Origin: Ficedula albicollis
Taxonomy: Eukaryota; Chordata; Aves; Passeriformes; Muscicapidae
NCBI RefSeq assembly: GCF_000247815.1
Contig: NC_021684.1
Coordinates: 6,149,814 to 6,213,813 of the forward strand
Direction: 5' to 3'
Length of the DNA: 64,000 nucleotides
In this document: in pieces, positions 1 to 22,045 of the stretch
How positions within the stretch are numbered: position 1 is the first letter of the stretch
Layout of the letters: each line of letters begins with the position of its first letter
The notes under the pieces: model-generated
Seen by the model: only the letters and a program-made list of their open reading frames with translations
Database searches by the model: none
Told to the model about the DNA's origin: nothing
Made by a program: the position numbers and the translations under genes

Positions 1-1810
1 CAGCAGGAGAGGGTGGTTTTCCTCAGAACACCCCATCCCTGCAGTAGCCCCCCCTGTGCTTTGCATGGCAGAGGCTCTAAGTTTCCCAATTCCCAATTCT
101 TTTGTAAGCAAACAGCTCAGGAGAGGCAGGGGATGCTGGAAGCTTTGTCTCCAGGCAGCTGGCAGGGAGGCAGGGGTTGGCATGGAGCCACTCACCTGTG
201 CCTCCTTCCCCAGGAGGAACATCACCTCCTGCTGCCAGATGGGATTTCACCCTTCCCTCTGGGCTCAGCTCTGTTTGCCAGGTTCTGCTCACATCAAATG
301 TTGCAGAACTGCAGCTTTCCCATGCTGGCGTGTAGGGTGGCCGTGGCCCAGATTTCCCCACTCTAAGCACATGAGATCCTTCCTCCCCATCCCAAGCTGA
401 ATTTCATCCCAGCTCTTCCAGCAGACCTTTTAAAGGCAATGTTACAGTCCCCCCTCCTGCGCTGCAGTGACCCTAAATACATTCTGATAGATCTCAGGGG
501 CTGTTTTCAGGGTGACTCAGAGCCATCACTTTCCAGGATGGAGGGGCAGGGCCAGGAGTGCTTCCTCAGCCCTGCCCTGGTGCCTGGCAGTGTCAGAGCT
601 GGCACCTGCCACCCCTCTGTCTGTGCAGTGAATCCCAAGGGGGAGAGGCAGCCAGGAGCTGGGGCTGCCTCGGGACAGCACTTCCTTCCTCTCTGAGGTC
701 GTTGAGGAGGTTTTGGGGGATGGTTTGGCTCTGGGGGACAGCAGGTCTCCCATCCCAGCCTGTGCCCTCACCTAAGAACAGGCTCCAATGCCCTTTAACA
801 AATAGCTACTTCCCTCTGCCACTTTTCCTGACTTTCATGTGTTAAAGGCAACCAAAATATTAAATACATTAAAATCAGGAAGACTAGCTGCTTCAAAAAT
901 CAATTCCTTAAATGTAACAATTTTCCTTTTTGTTCCAGACAGGGCTGGGCTGGAGCCTGGGCAAATCAAGGCTAGAGGATGTTTACAGGACCACAGCTCC
1001 TCCTGGAGCCTGGGCAAATCAAGGCTAGAGGATGCCTACAGGACCACAGCTCCTATCAGGCTCTGCAGTGAGTTAATCTTTCAGAACCTAGGAGGATTTG
1101 ATGTGGGAATGACTTTGTGCTCACCTGCATCCCCACTTTGTGCTGACACTACCTGTTTTCCTGCTTAATGCTGCTTTGGCTTGGACATTCCATGGAGACT
1201 GCAATGTGATTCCTCTTAAGGGGGGATTTTTAGAAAGGATGAAAACTAACAGTTGCATTAATTGCATTTTCAGTTTTGCAAACTAATTCTTAAATGAAGC
1301 AGCTGGAGGTGAGATGTCAGAGCCCTCTGGACACAAGTGGGAGTCCTGAATCATTAAAATGAGAGGTTTGTCTCTGGTTGCTGTGGATTAAGACGCTGCA
1401 CTGAGAAAACTGCTCATCACCTGGAAGCCTTTGGTGTGTTTTGCTCTCCACCATGCCAGGGTAAATCCACAGTAAATCCAGGAGTGTGTATTTTAGCTAT
1501 TTGCAGTGGGGACAGGTCAGCTTGCTGGCTGGGTGAAGTGAATCACGATTTCCTAAAGCACCAAGAATTATCCCTGGAATCAGAGTTTATACCCCCATTT
1601 TGACAGCTGATCCCCACATTTTTCAGCCCTGGCTGAAAACAGAAGACTGGGGCAAAGATCCATCTGTCTCCACACTTCTCTCTGTGGCACTGGGACTGCA
1701 CATTCTCCCCAGTCTCCTATGGATTTGGGGACACCCAGTAGAGGGGCCCTGACACCCCCTGTTCCCACTGCCCCGGGGGACATTTGCTGCTGAGAGGAAT
1801 GTTGCATTTG
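1..1810. other. Upstream flank, no gene recognised
   Basis: No reading frame here resembles a known protein, and no convincing exon with splice sites was found. The only structure seen is a two-copy tandem duplication at 951-1054, listed separately. In mammals the gene upstream of TNNC1 is NISCH, read in the opposite direction, but nothing recognisable as NISCH coding sequence is present. Confidence 0.6.
951..1054. repeat. Two-copy tandem duplication, period 53 bp
   Basis: A 53-bp unit beginning TGGAGCCTGGGCAAATC is followed directly by a second copy starting at 1004. The copies differ at only a few positions. There is no coding content. Confidence 0.9.
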
Positions 1811-2047
1811 TCTTTACAGACAAGCTGTAGATCTGCTGGTAGATAAGGTTGGCACTGAGAGATAAAAGAAACAATGGGATGGATTCCACTAATTGATGAA
1901 TGGGAAAAGAGATCTGCCTTTACAAACAAACTGTAGGTTTGCTGATAAATGAAATTGGATATTGGAGGATGAAAGAAGCAACGGGGGAAAACTATGAATG
2001 GTATAAGAATTAAAAATTAAAAGGGAGGGTTATACATTAGAGGGGAA
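1811..2047 (+). mobile_element. Endogenous retrovirus, 3' internal remnant with polypurine tract
   Basis: The segment just upstream of the LTR is A-rich and ends in a purine run, AGAGGGGAA at 2039-2047, which abuts the LTR's TG. That is where a retroviral polypurine tract belongs. Upstream, two diverged direct repeats of about 106 bp lie in tandem, starting near 1811 and 1917 and sharing the core CTGTAG(A/G)T(C/T)TGCTG. No open reading frame survives, so this is a decayed non-coding tail. The assignment rests on the layout and on its junction with the LTR. Confidence 0.55.
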
Positions 2048-2289
2048 TGTCAGGTGTCAGGCGTTCCGGGAAGTCTGTGCCTCTCCAGTACCTCAGCCCA
2101 TGGGGAAAGAGAGAGGGAAAAGCGGCCGGGAAAAATAGGATAAAAAGGGAGGCTGCGTCCTCCAAAAATTTGAGAGATCCCAGGGGAATGCCCCATGGCC
2201 TCTCCCTTTATTCGAATAAAGCAAAAAGGACTCCTCTGTCTTCTTTTTGGACACAAACCTCCGGCGTTCGCCGATTAATTTTTCTGACA
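2048..2289 (+). mobile_element. Retroviral LTR (3' LTR or LTR remnant), ERVK-like
   Basis: The element begins TGTCAG at 2048 and ends CTGACA at 2284-2289, a perfect 6-bp inverted terminal match of the TG...CA type. Inside, in order, are a TATA-like GATAAAAAG near 2140 and an AATAAA polyadenylation signal at 2215-2220, giving a U3-R-U5 order on the + strand. No target-site duplication is visible. That fits a 3' LTR that still carries internal sequence on its left. The right end could extend further towards the C tract at 2370, so 2289 is the best-supported but not the only possible end. Confidence 0.65.
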
Positions 2290-2368
2290 CTGCTGGACAG
2301 GGATACATTTTGGGACAGGTGCCTTCGCCTGTCTATACTAACAATACTAACACTAACCCTCCGGTACG

Positions 2369-8997
<6,629 letters not shown>

Positions 8998-9118
8998 ATC
9001 CGAGGCCAGATGGACAGCTTGAATCTCCTAAACCCTCCAGCTCTGCATCTCATCTCCTTGACTAAGTCTCCTGGCTACCAGCATGAAGACTGAGTGCTGA
9101 GAAGGGTGGCCAGGGGGA

Positions 9119-9124
9119 AATAAA
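9119..9124 (+). terminator. TNNC1: TNNC1 polyadenylation signal AATAAA
   Basis: This canonical AATAAA lies 122 bases past the TAA stop codon. It is the first one downstream and gives a short 3' UTR, with cleavage expected around 9135-9150. Confidence 0.8.
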
Positions 9125-9499
9125 ACCAGTTAATACCCAGTGCCTCGGCTGCTCCTTCCTTCAGTGACAGCTTCACCCCATTGTGTACTCCTGATCAATG
9201 AAATCACTGCTGGGGGCTAGTCGTGACAAGGTGACATCACAGCTGGAGCTTTAAGGCTCCAAGCAGGTATTCTGATGCCAGCCCAATGGCAAAGTCCATC
9301 CAACAGGGCTGTGAGTGCCTGGTGGGGAGCTGCCATCTTCCATCTCCTCACCCTGCTAGGGTGAGCAGGCTGAGGAGCTGGCACTGCTGCCTGCTGGGTT
9401 AACTGGAGCACTGGCAGCGTTTTAGCAATGAAATATGAATTAAAACCCACTTCAGCCATCACTGGAGTCCATGTGCAAGGGACAGTCCTTCTCCTCCCT

Positions 9500-9590
9500 G
9501 CTCTCACCCTGGCTATCCCAAGGGTACTCCTCCTCCACCAGCTTGCTCTCACCCTGGCTATCCCAAGGGTACTCCCCCTCCTCCTCCACC
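9500..9590. repeat. Two-copy tandem duplication, period 45 bp
   Basis: A unit beginning GCTCTCACCCTGGCTATC is repeated 45 bp downstream. The right end degenerates into a CTC/CCTC-rich run. Confidence 0.85.
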
Positions 9591-10232
9591 AGCCTGATTG
9601 GCACCCTGTGATGCTAAAAGACCTCAATTTGCTTTGGAAACACGAATAAAAGCCATTCCTAAGCTGGACTGGATGCTCCTTCCTGTGTCCCCAGCCTGCT
9701 GGGAGGCAGGCACTGGCCCCTCATATCCTCCTGCAGCCCTGGATGGGAGCCTCACTGCAAAGCATGAGACACCCAATTTTCCCTGACAAATGACATCAAC
9801 TTGGGCACTGAGATGTGCACAATGTCCCTCTGGGTCCCAGCTCCTGGGCACGGGGTGACAGCAGGCCCAAGGAGCTGTGCTGTCCCCAGGGGCTGCCTCC
9901 TCTCATCCCAAGGAAGCTCAGCATTCCTGTGGCATTAGCAGCTCTCCCTGCACATAGCTGCCTCCTCCCATCGAATTACAGCCCCAGCACAACTCACACA
10001 TTGCACTCGTGTTGCTAAAGTCAATCGTTTACCCAAGCAAAACAAACATTGGCAGGGCAAGGCACGGGACTGTGCTGGTGCGAGCCTGGAGTGCTGCCCT
10101 CAGCCCTGGGTGGGCACACTGCTGGGCCAGTGCCCCAGCTCTGCTGGCTTCTCCTGCTGCCTTTCCTCCCCAAACCGGATCTTTTTCCCCCACTTCTGGG
10201 GAAATGACACCCTAAATCAGCTGTGACACAAC

Positions 10233-10291
10233 CTCATTTGCAGCAATAATGAAATATTGTCATCTCATTTATAGCAATAATGAAATATTGC
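10233..10291. repeat. Two-copy tandem duplication, period 31 bp
   Basis: CTCATTTGCAGCAATAATG and CTCATTTATAGCAATAATG head two adjacent near-identical 31-bp units. Confidence 0.85.
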
Positions 10292-10398
10292 AGTTCAGGG
10301 CAAACGGGCCTGAGGTGAAAACAGGGATGAGAGAGGTGGTGGATTGTTTGGAAGGGCATAGCTGTGTCTTTCCTTTGGACAAGCAGCACTAAATATTT

Positions 10399-10498
10399 TC
10401 ACAGAATGACTGGCTTAGAAGAGACCTTCAAGATCATCAAATCCAACCCATGCCCTAACATCTCAACTAGACCATGGCACTGAGTGCCACATCCATTT
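10399..10498 (-). mobile_element. CR1 LINE fragment (3' end)
   Basis: The + strand reads like the complement of the CR1 3' region: an AGAATG...GGCTTAGAAGAGACC start, then AAGATCATCAAATCCAACCC, then a GGCACTGAGTGCCAC block. The element is therefore on the - strand and truncated at its 5' end. CR1 is the dominant LINE family of birds. Confidence 0.75.
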
Positions 10499-10982
10499 TG
10501 CTCAACCAAGGCTTCTAACAACAGAAAACTAAGAAAATGAACCTGCCAGCTAGAAACCCAGGGTATTTTGGAGGCAGCTCTAACACAAACATCTGTTTGA
10601 CCCACTCAAAGGGCTCTCCCCAAGGGCTCTAACCCCTTGATGCCATAGCTGCTGCAGATTCAGCAGGACTCCAGGGGCACCAGAAGGCAATGGAAATATG
10701 GGTCTAAGAACCCTGGGACAGGGAATGCTCCCAGGAGTAACAGATTCTGTTTCCAGCTAGTCCGCAGCCTGGAGATGGAAAAGAAACACTTTCTGCCTCT
10801 GCAGAGTAGCAGCAGCAGCAGTTGTTTCCCACTGAAACCTGTGAGGACACGGCACGTCCTCATGTTTTACCCTAGGCCTGGGAACCTCCAAAGTTGCCAA
10901 TAGGTGGGTGTCAGCCAGGAGCTGAGGTGATGCCAGCTGTCCCCACACCCATGGCCACCCAGCCCACCCCTGCACTCACACC

Positions 10983-11063
10983 ACATCACATCACATCACA
11001 TCACATCACATCACATCACATCACATCACATCACATCACATCACATCACATCACATCACATCA
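10983..11063. repeat. (ATCAC)n microsatellite, about 16 copies
   Basis: This is a perfect pentanucleotide array of about 81 bp with no interruption. It is likely length-polymorphic. Confidence 0.97.
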
Positions 11064-11991
11064 GGTGCCACTGACAGCCCCCTTATCCTCCCCTGTCCTG
11101 GCCAAACACCACCATCCAAAAAGGACTTCTCCAAGACATTCTCCACTGCTTACTGATAGGCTTTGGCTCCCCTGGAGGGTGAACAAGACAAAAATTAACC
11201 CCTTCCCTGCAGACAGCTTGGTGGCTTGGACTATGCTGTGGCCCAGGGAGAAGGATGGCTGGGAAGAGCCACCTGGCCCTGTCTTGGCTCTTCCCCCTTG
11301 GCACAATGGCTCTGGGAGAAGCAAGCCACAGCCTCACTGGCTGCCCACCCTTTTCCAAGAATGAAGCTAGGAAGGTGGTGGCTGGAGAGAGAAGACAAAG
11401 GTCTTGCAGCAGCCAAAACTTGTCACTAGAAGAGCAGATACACTAGGACTGTTTAGGCTTTTTCTGTCCTTAGAACAGGAGGTTGGGAAGCCAGGAAAAC
11501 TGTTGCCAGGCTGGATTGCCTTAACACACTGCCTGTCCTCCCAGTCAGACAGCAAATGCTGCAGGGTGAGGAGCTGTGGGTGGATTTCACTGTTGGCTAA
11601 AACACAGGAACAACTGCACCAGGAACGTAACACAATGTGACAGCCCCGTGGGTGGGTGAGCAGGCTGAAAAAACAGCCACCCCTGGAGGATAGGATCAGC
11701 CTGGCTGAGCCCCCTCACAGGGGATGTGCTGACAAGGAATGAAAACCACCCTGAGGAATCCATGTGTCTGTGCAACTCCAAACCAGCTCACAGTTTTCAC
11801 TGTAGGTTTAGTGAACCTCTGGTGCCTAAAAAGATTAAAGGAATGTGACACAAGTTCACATTGTCTGGGGAAAAAAAGGCAATTAACTGTTTTTGTTTTT
11901 TTTTTAAATCAGGCAAAAATTCATTGACCAGTCTCTAAAACAGTTCCTAGATCTGTGTGCTTTTACCTTCACAGCAGGGACAGGAGCTGTG

Positions 11992-12092
11992 CAGGCAGGT
12001 AACAACACCCCAAGCCACAGGACACTGCCACACTTCTCAGGTCAGGCAGGTAACAACACCCCAAGCCACAGGACGCTGCAACACTTCTCAGG
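11992..12092. repeat. Two-copy tandem duplication, period 51 bp
   Basis: A unit beginning CAGGCAGGTAACAACACCCC is repeated at 12043, with two or three substitutions. Confidence 0.9.
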
Positions 12093-14188
12093 CCATTTAT
12101 CTGCTCACCTTTGCTGTAGTTTTAACTTCCTTCCCTAGTTTGCAGCTTTATCAGTGTATTTGAGGCCTGTCCTCAGCCCTCAATAAAACTTTGCTGTGTG
12201 GACCAAGTGACTGCAGGAAGCTCTGGTGAAATTTTCTACACACTGCTGTAATAAAACCTCTGCATAAATGTGCCAGCAGGGCAGTGGCAGTGTAATGTGA
12301 GCTAAGGTACAGCAGATGAACTCTTCACCAAGCCCCTGTGGTGTAGAGACTCCTGCAGCAGCCTTGAAACCTGGGCAAAGCAGAACTCATGCTCTGTTGC
12401 TGCTTCTTTTTGGCCACTCTATTGAAAGTCAGTAAAGGGGGACAGAACAACATGCCCAGCCCTATATTTTATTTATCATCACTGTGAACATCAATGTCCC
12501 CAGCGAACACCTTGCCTGATCAGAGCATTTTTCAGGGCTTTGACTTCCCCTCCCCATTTCTGTGCTCTTGGCTGTCAGAGCAATGGCTCACCTTTGCCAA
12601 ATGAGATGATTTGGTATTTGGTTACATGCCCTTTGCTCTTTTTCTTTTTTAAATCAGAGAAAGGAGCCAAACTGGAACTTGACACTGAGTCCTCTTAGTT
12701 GCAAAGGGGAGAAATAATCTGCCACAAAGTATGACGTGCAGCAGCAGCAAGCATGAGATGTATAAGCTGATGTACAGCAGTTGTTAAGCACTGAGATGCT
12801 TTTGAGCTCTTTGTCCTCCTCCAGGATACCAAACACTTAATCATAAGAATTTTGAAGTTTTTAAATATCAAAGATGAGAGAGCTCTGCGTAATAGGAATA
12901 GCTTTAAGTGGGCCACAGCTGCCAGTTCCGTAATGCCCCCAAAGAGGGTCTCCAACCTCACTTCACCAACAGAACTTAAATGATTTCACAAGGCAGGAGA
13001 AAGAGGATGGAGACCTCCCCCAAGGCAGAGTCAGCACAAACTCCCCTTCTTAGCTTTCCCTTCTGGGCTGGGACAAGTGCAGGAAGAGGAAAGCTGTGAG
13101 CAGAGGTGTCACAGGGCTAGCAAATGCAATAGCTGCTCACTCACATCCAAGCGGTGTCTGCAGGGAGCACACCACAACAAACCTGACACCGAGCTGCTGT
13201 GAAAGCTGACAGAATTCCTGGATCCTGCTACACAATGATGCCTGGATTAAGGTTACGTTCCTCTGGGCTGCATTTTGTCACGCAGCCGCTATTTTGGTCG
13301 GAAAGTCAGCAAGCCCTTATTTGGGAAGCTGTCCCACTGAAGGGCAGCATGAAGGGCAGCGAGATGAAAAGGCTGCTTCTGAAGGCAGGCCTGGGGGAGC
13401 TGCCTGGAGCCACAAGAAGTCCAAATCTTGCCCTCTGCTTCTCGTTAACATTCCAACATCCTTTTCTTGCCTCTCCCTTCCCTCTTGTGGGTGAGCTACT
13501 CCCACAACACAAGCACTCTGGGGAAGACATCAAGGGGATTGAGATGAAATCTCCCTTCTTATATGGAGAAGCTTTAGTGCTAGAGATTTAAAATGCAGAA
13601 CTTAGACTGGGTGGAAAATCTGCAGACACACAGGTAAAGGCGTAGACTGACAAACACCAAGTGCTCCATTCTGGGTTTTTTTTCTTTTACTCTTGTAACA
13701 TCTATGTAAGATCTTGTGACATCTTTGCTCATCTACACCAGAGTGATCACAATGATCCTCACAGGACCAGCCACTCCCATCTCCTTCAGTATCAGCAACC
13801 ACTCCACTCTCTGTGTGCCTTCACAATCTAGCAAGCAGTAGAGTGAACCTTGCCAATAAACTGTCACACTGTCACTTAATATTAAATCTGGTTTTTACTG
13901 ATACCTATGCTGGTGATTCTTTAAGTGCCTCAAACACTTATTTGTGAAAGGCTGACAAACCCCAACCTTCACAAAAGCCCAGGAGATGCACATAGCAGGA
14001 ATCAGACAGCTGAGGGCTAGACAAACCTGGCTTTACAACCTCCTTGACTTTCAAGTTTCAGAAAAGTAATAATTTATATTTATTCATTTATATTATTATA
14101 TAATAATTTATATTGCTTGGTTTAGGGGGTGGGTTTTCCTAGTCAGTCAAAAAAAAAAAATTTAAAAGTTGGAACTAGGGAAAAAAAT

Positions 14189-14312
14189 TAATTTAAGCCA
14201 GAAAGAATTCAAACACACGCATATAATTCTGAAAATTGGCTAAACTATTATAATTTAAGCCAGAAAGAATTCAAACACACGCATATAATTTTGATAATTG
14301 GCTAAACTATTA
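14189..14312. repeat. Two-copy tandem duplication, period 62 bp
   Basis: An AT-rich unit starting TAATTTAAGCCAGAAAG is repeated at 14251 with two differences. Confidence 0.9.
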
Positions 14313-15171
14313 AAAAAAAAATAAACTACGTAAATTGGATGTTCCAGTTAAAATTGTTTTTCACCCGGCAAGTGTTTTGCTGCTCTACTGCAGTCAGAAG
14401 GTAACTGTGAGCTTCCAGCCCTCCTGCGGCTCCATGGATTCACCCCACCGGGCGGACAAGCGCTGGAACTGCAGTTTCAGAGCAGCTGCATGCTTTCCAA
14501 CAGGTGCCAGAAGCGGGAAGCACGGCCTGAGTCAGCTTTGGGGAGGCCCTGGAGAGTGAAGCCCTTTCCTGATGTTCAGAACAGCAGGAGCAACACCCGG
14601 GCTCAGCTCCTCCTGGGATTTTGCGCGTTATAACCCTCATCTCCCCAAGCCAGCACATTTCATCACACAGTACTTTTGTAACTGGAGTGAAAGAATTCCC
14701 TAAAATCAGTCACTATAAAAAAATCTGTATTTTTTATATTCCTAAGCCTTACATGTTTCCATGGCTAGCTCCATTAATGCTTCAATATCTACAAGTATTT
14801 CAGGATACAACACACACCAACTCTAACACAAACTCCTGTGTCTCCCACACCACAGCCAGCATTCCTTGCCCTCCTATTTCCCAGATTCCCACAGCAAGGC
14901 AGCAGACATGTAATAGCCCTTGGAAATTTCACCTTGCCTGTAACAACACCAGGAATTATCACTGAACTCATGGTACCTGAGAAAGAAAATGTCACCCCAG
15001 TTTTCAAAAGCACAAGGAGGATCCAGGGAACTACAAGCCAGGCTCCCTGGTAAAGTACAACTCAAGGCTTCTGGAGGGCTCTCCTCAAATTCAGGAGGTG
15101 AAGGCTTTGTTACATGCAATTTTATTTCAAAAAATGCTGTAACACACATGCCAGTAAGAAAACTGTGTCTT

Positions 15172-15177
15172 TTTATT
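15172..15177 (-). terminator. RPL29: RPL29 polyadenylation signal AATAAA
   Basis: On the - strand AATAAA begins nine bases after the TGA stop. The 3' UTR is therefore very short, as is usual for ribosomal protein mRNAs. Confidence 0.8.
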
Positions 15178-15185
15178 AAAGCACA

Positions 15186-17468
<2,283 letters not shown>

Positions 17469-17476
17469 GGTCGCAC

Positions 17477-17557
17477 CTGCGGGAGAAACACACACGGCTC
17501 AGGCGGGCCTGGCTGGCTCCCGCAAAGATCCCGCCCGGCCCCGAGCCCCGAATATCG
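17477..17557 (-). promoter_or_regulatory. RPL29: Visible part of the RPL29 5' end (first intron and/or non-coding exon)
   Basis: Between the splice acceptor at 17477 and the poly-C tract lie 81 GC-rich bases. The non-coding first exon with the 5'-TOP start expected of a ribosomal protein mRNA is not clearly visible. It was probably in the sequence now represented by the C tract. Confidence 0.45.
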
Positions 17558-18300
<743 letters not shown>

Positions 18301-18534
18301 ATTGTCAGCTCTGGCTGTGCCACCTCGGTGACCCCCAAAACCCCCCGTGCCCAGCAAAGACAGGGCACCGTGCAGGGGTTTGTGCTCTGTTCTGGCCACG
18401 CTGCGAGGTTAAAGTTTCATTCCTGCAAAAGATACAGACTGAGACTTGGGTATTTTAATCTGTGAAGGACACTGAAATACTGACTACGATGGGAACGTTT
18501 CCTCGTGGAAAGAGCAGACATTGCCATAATTTGC

Positions 18535-18615
18535 CCGGCGTGGTGGTGAAGCCACAGCCCCTGGAGGTGTTCAAGGGAAGCCTGGATTTGTCTTTCCTTG
18601 GTCATGGTCATGGTC
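18535..18615 (+). mobile_element. CR1 LINE fragment
   Basis: The segment GGTGGTGAAGCCACAGCCCC, followed by TGGAGGTGTTCAAGGGAAGC and CTGGATTTG, matches the sense order of a conserved CR1 3' region. It is short and diverged. Its orientation is opposite to the CR1 pieces inside RPL29. Confidence 0.65.
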
Positions 18616-21600
18616 TGCTCAAAATCCTCCTTGAATATGCAAACATTTGACTTTTCAAACTGTTGGGTTTTTTTAAATTCCTTCCACTGTAGTGAGCTGC
18701 AGTCTTAAAATACTTGTACATCACTGTGGCCAGCTAATTGCAGCCAACAGTAGAGAGAAACCCTGACTTTCCTGATAACAAAGAGCCAAGATCAGCGGGA
18801 GACAGAACTGAATCACAGAGGTGTTTGCCTCCATTGCATTGCAAAAGGCAGAAAGGCTTCCAGCCCACTTAGCTTGGCCATTAGATTATGAAAACTCTTG
18901 ACCTTTTTAACTAATTTCTGAGCCTTCCTCCATAGGAAGAAACAGAAGGGTTTACTTTAGGGTTCTCTCTACCTTTTCCAAGTTTTTTTCAGGGTCTTGC
19001 TGCAATTATTGCTTTTGGAGCCCCCTGGGAGTCTTTTCCAGCTGCTGCTGAGGCCACTCAGATGAGCAGTCAGACAGGTGGGGATTAGAGAAGCTGTGCT
19101 TAATGCCCAGGTGATTACAAGATCCATAAGCCAAATTATTAAAATAAAACTGTGGGAGAACATTCAGTTCATGGGGCTGAGTGTAACATATTTGGGGCAG
19201 TTTACAAATCGCTGCAAACCAATGCAGAGTACAAGGTGAAAAGGAAGATCCAAGGCAGGATCAGGGTCTGTGTACATACACTGCTGGGTGATCAAGCCCC
19301 CTTGAATTTCTCCCGTGCCCTGGTGAGCTGCTGTGCCTCTAGTTATGGTATTTCTGAGAACAATTGGCCAGTTCAAAACCTTTAGTTGTGCTTCTAGTGA
19401 TTACAGACCTAATTAGTGCATGTTAGCCCAAGTGTCCTCTAGTAAAGGAGCTGTGCTCATTAAACAGGATGGTAATTACTCCAGCTGCAAAACAATTATG
19501 AAAAAATCATAACATAAAAATCTCACAGTGCCTTTGACAACTGTATTTCAGTCACTGTCCTTGCATCATGCACACTTGTGCTGATTGGTCTCTGTCAGGT
19601 TTGTCGTGGTTTTCATGCTGACACCACAACTCAGCAGCCTCCCCTAACTCGCCCCCTCCCTCCCTGTGAGGTGACTTTGACTTGGGCTAAAGAATTACTG
19701 TGGTTGCCCCCATTCATGATGCCAGGGACTGTCCATTGTCCAGCATGGTGCTGGTGCCAGAGCTGAGCCATGCTGAGTTTTATAAGGGCTTGAACAGAGG
19801 CTGGGTCTGGTCATTTCCCAAAACATGAAGAAATTTCCTTCCCATTTACAGGAAGAAGACAAGTAAAGGCCATGTTCATGTAGGATGCTGGGCACAGTGT
19901 GACAGCACAACTGAACACAAACCCAGTGAGAAGCACTTTGAGGTGTTGATCAGGAGTCTAAGCTGACTTTGTTTGGCACAGACTGTGGGGCACCCCTCCA
20001 AACTGCTCCCTCGTGGGGAGGTATCAAGCAGTGGGGAGAGTGCAGGGATGCTTTTGGCTGTCCCTGATGGCTCTCACAGAAGATTCCCACCCTGGGCTGC
20101 TCCCAGGGCAGCTCAGGCACTTGACCCACCCCACCCATTCCACCTCGCTCTGCAGACACCTCCGGAGTGCAGCTGCATGTGCAGGGAGAGCACCCTGAGG
20201 GTACGGCCACCTTCAGCACCCTCCTTCACCCAGCAAGCACAGCCAGGACTGGGTGTGCGGCAGGTCCCCACGAGCTCCCTGCTCTGGCGGGTGCCAACGG
20301 CTTTGGGCATTCCCAGGCTGCTCCCAGGCGGTGAGCAAACAGGGCTTGGCTGTGCTGGAAAGCCGAGCGATGCTGCAGGGGAGAGAGGGCGATGGACAGC
20401 CCCGGGGACAAATGTGCCTCCAGAGAAGCCAGGAACAATGGGGCATGAAGGCACTAGAGGGAGCCTGAGCATAACAGATCCCGCTCTGGCTCAAACTGGG
20501 AGAATTAGTCCCACTCAGGGAGAAAGAAGGGCCATCACCAGCGAGTAACAGCAAGTGTCACACAGCTTGTTTCCCCCTTGACCTGGCATCCTACCTGGCT
20601 GTGCCTTTTTTTTTCCCCTGACAGCTGTTAAGATTTCCTTGAATGCATAAAGAAGTTGTTTTATTGATGGAAAATGCCAGTCTACTAGCGGAGAGACAGC
20701 TGGCTCTGGGCACTTGGGATAGTAGGTGAGAAAAATCACTGGCTGCTGGTGGCAATTGTCAGATGGGAGGGTTCAGGAGAAATGGAATTCTTGCAAGGCA
20801 ATGGAGAGCTGAAGTGCTGATCCACAGCTGCAGGTGTCCCTATGGGAAGGGGAGCTCTCATGGCACAGTCTTGCAAATGCTTCTGGACTGATGGCAGGGA
20901 CATGGGAACAGTAGCTGAGGTTTGTGTCCTCCACTGGTGCATTCCAGTTTGCAGCAGTTAGGAGAGCTGAGGCACCAGAAGAGGCTGGAGACCTCCAATC
21001 TTTTATTTTATTTTTGGATAAGTCTGTTCCCAGTACATCTAAAAAGTGCCTCTTCTTTTACAATGTTTGCAAGGGGCCAACATTTGCTTTTAACAGGGTA
21101 CCCAGGTTCAGCTCAGTAGAAATCAGAGGAGATGAGTGAGCAGGGACCAGAAGGAAATCCTCCATCACACCTGGCTGCTGTTGGAGGCTTTCATTCTCCC
21201 CTCAGATCAGCCCAGACCCTCCATACGTACTGCACAAGCTGTAAGCTAGATTCCTACCATGAAGGCAGGAGGAAAAATCAGGCAGCAGCCTGTAATGCAG
21301 CCCTGACCTTTCTCTCTGGGACTGCCACCTCCTCCCACTCTCCCCGGAGCTGGCACTACTAACAACTGGTTTCCTCTTGTTATTTTTCCACCTCCACTCC
21401 TTCCTCCAGAGAGGAGGCCGTGCTGGTGGCCCACGTACCCGTGATTCACAGGCTGGGACCTGTGAGGAGCCAGCTAAGCCTGGCCAAACTTAGAAACATC
21501 TCATTTTCCATTGCCTACACCCTGGATGCTGCTTCTGGCTGGATTCATTGCTGGAGGCCTTCTCCAGCTACCTGTGGGGTTTGGGAGGGCCAGCAGGAGT

Positions 21601-21879
21601 TGGGCTGAGATGGAGCAATCCTTGATGCAGATAAATTCTGTCTTGGTCAGTGCTTATCCAGCTTGCTTATAGCTGAAACCCACAAGATGTTCTGGACATC
21701 AAAGAGGGCTTTTCATGCTTGGGAAACATGTAAATAAAGACATATCTACAGGACTGCATGGTCATTCCATTTTTCTGGAAGCATTTGAATGATTTGAGGG
21801 GAGCTTAGGGGTTTAAAATCTGATTCTCCATCTGGCTTGGTGTTCTCAAATCAGCACATGACAACTGCAACCACGAAGC

Positions 21880-22014
21880 CGAGCCTGGGGCACCTGCGAG
21901 GTGGGGAACGATGGCCTGCAGAGGTGGAGGTGCTGCCGTGGCTGGAAGCTGGGAATGGGAAAAAGCTGGGTGACGAGCGGGCTGGCAGCAGTGCAGCAGG
22001 GAGATGCAGCTGCC

Positions 22015-22045
<31 letters not shown>

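Larger units (their letters stand above)
9146..15150. other. Intergenic region between the convergent TNNC1 and RPL29 3' ends
   Basis: About 6 kb lie between the two 3' ends. No conserved reading frame was found. The region contains tandem duplications (9500-9590, 10233-10291, 11992-12092, 14189-14312), a CR1 fragment (10399-10498), an ATCAC microsatellite (10983-11063) and an AT-rich patch near 14068-14116. Isolated AATAAA motifs, for example near 9645 and 12181, are not attached to any recognised gene. Confidence 0.7.

Noticed and set aside
1..1810. Possible NISCH 5' exon upstream of TNNC1
   Set aside because: No recognisable coding sequence was found. The expectation came only from mammalian gene order.
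10983..11063. Regular array that could be taken for a CRISPR-like repeat
   Set aside because: It is a simple pentanucleotide microsatellite with no spacers, in an animal genome.
12170..12200. Isolated AATAAA motifs (also near 9645, 28297 and 58624) as gene ends
   Set aside because: No exon or reading frame of a recognisable gene precedes them. The hexamer is common by chance.
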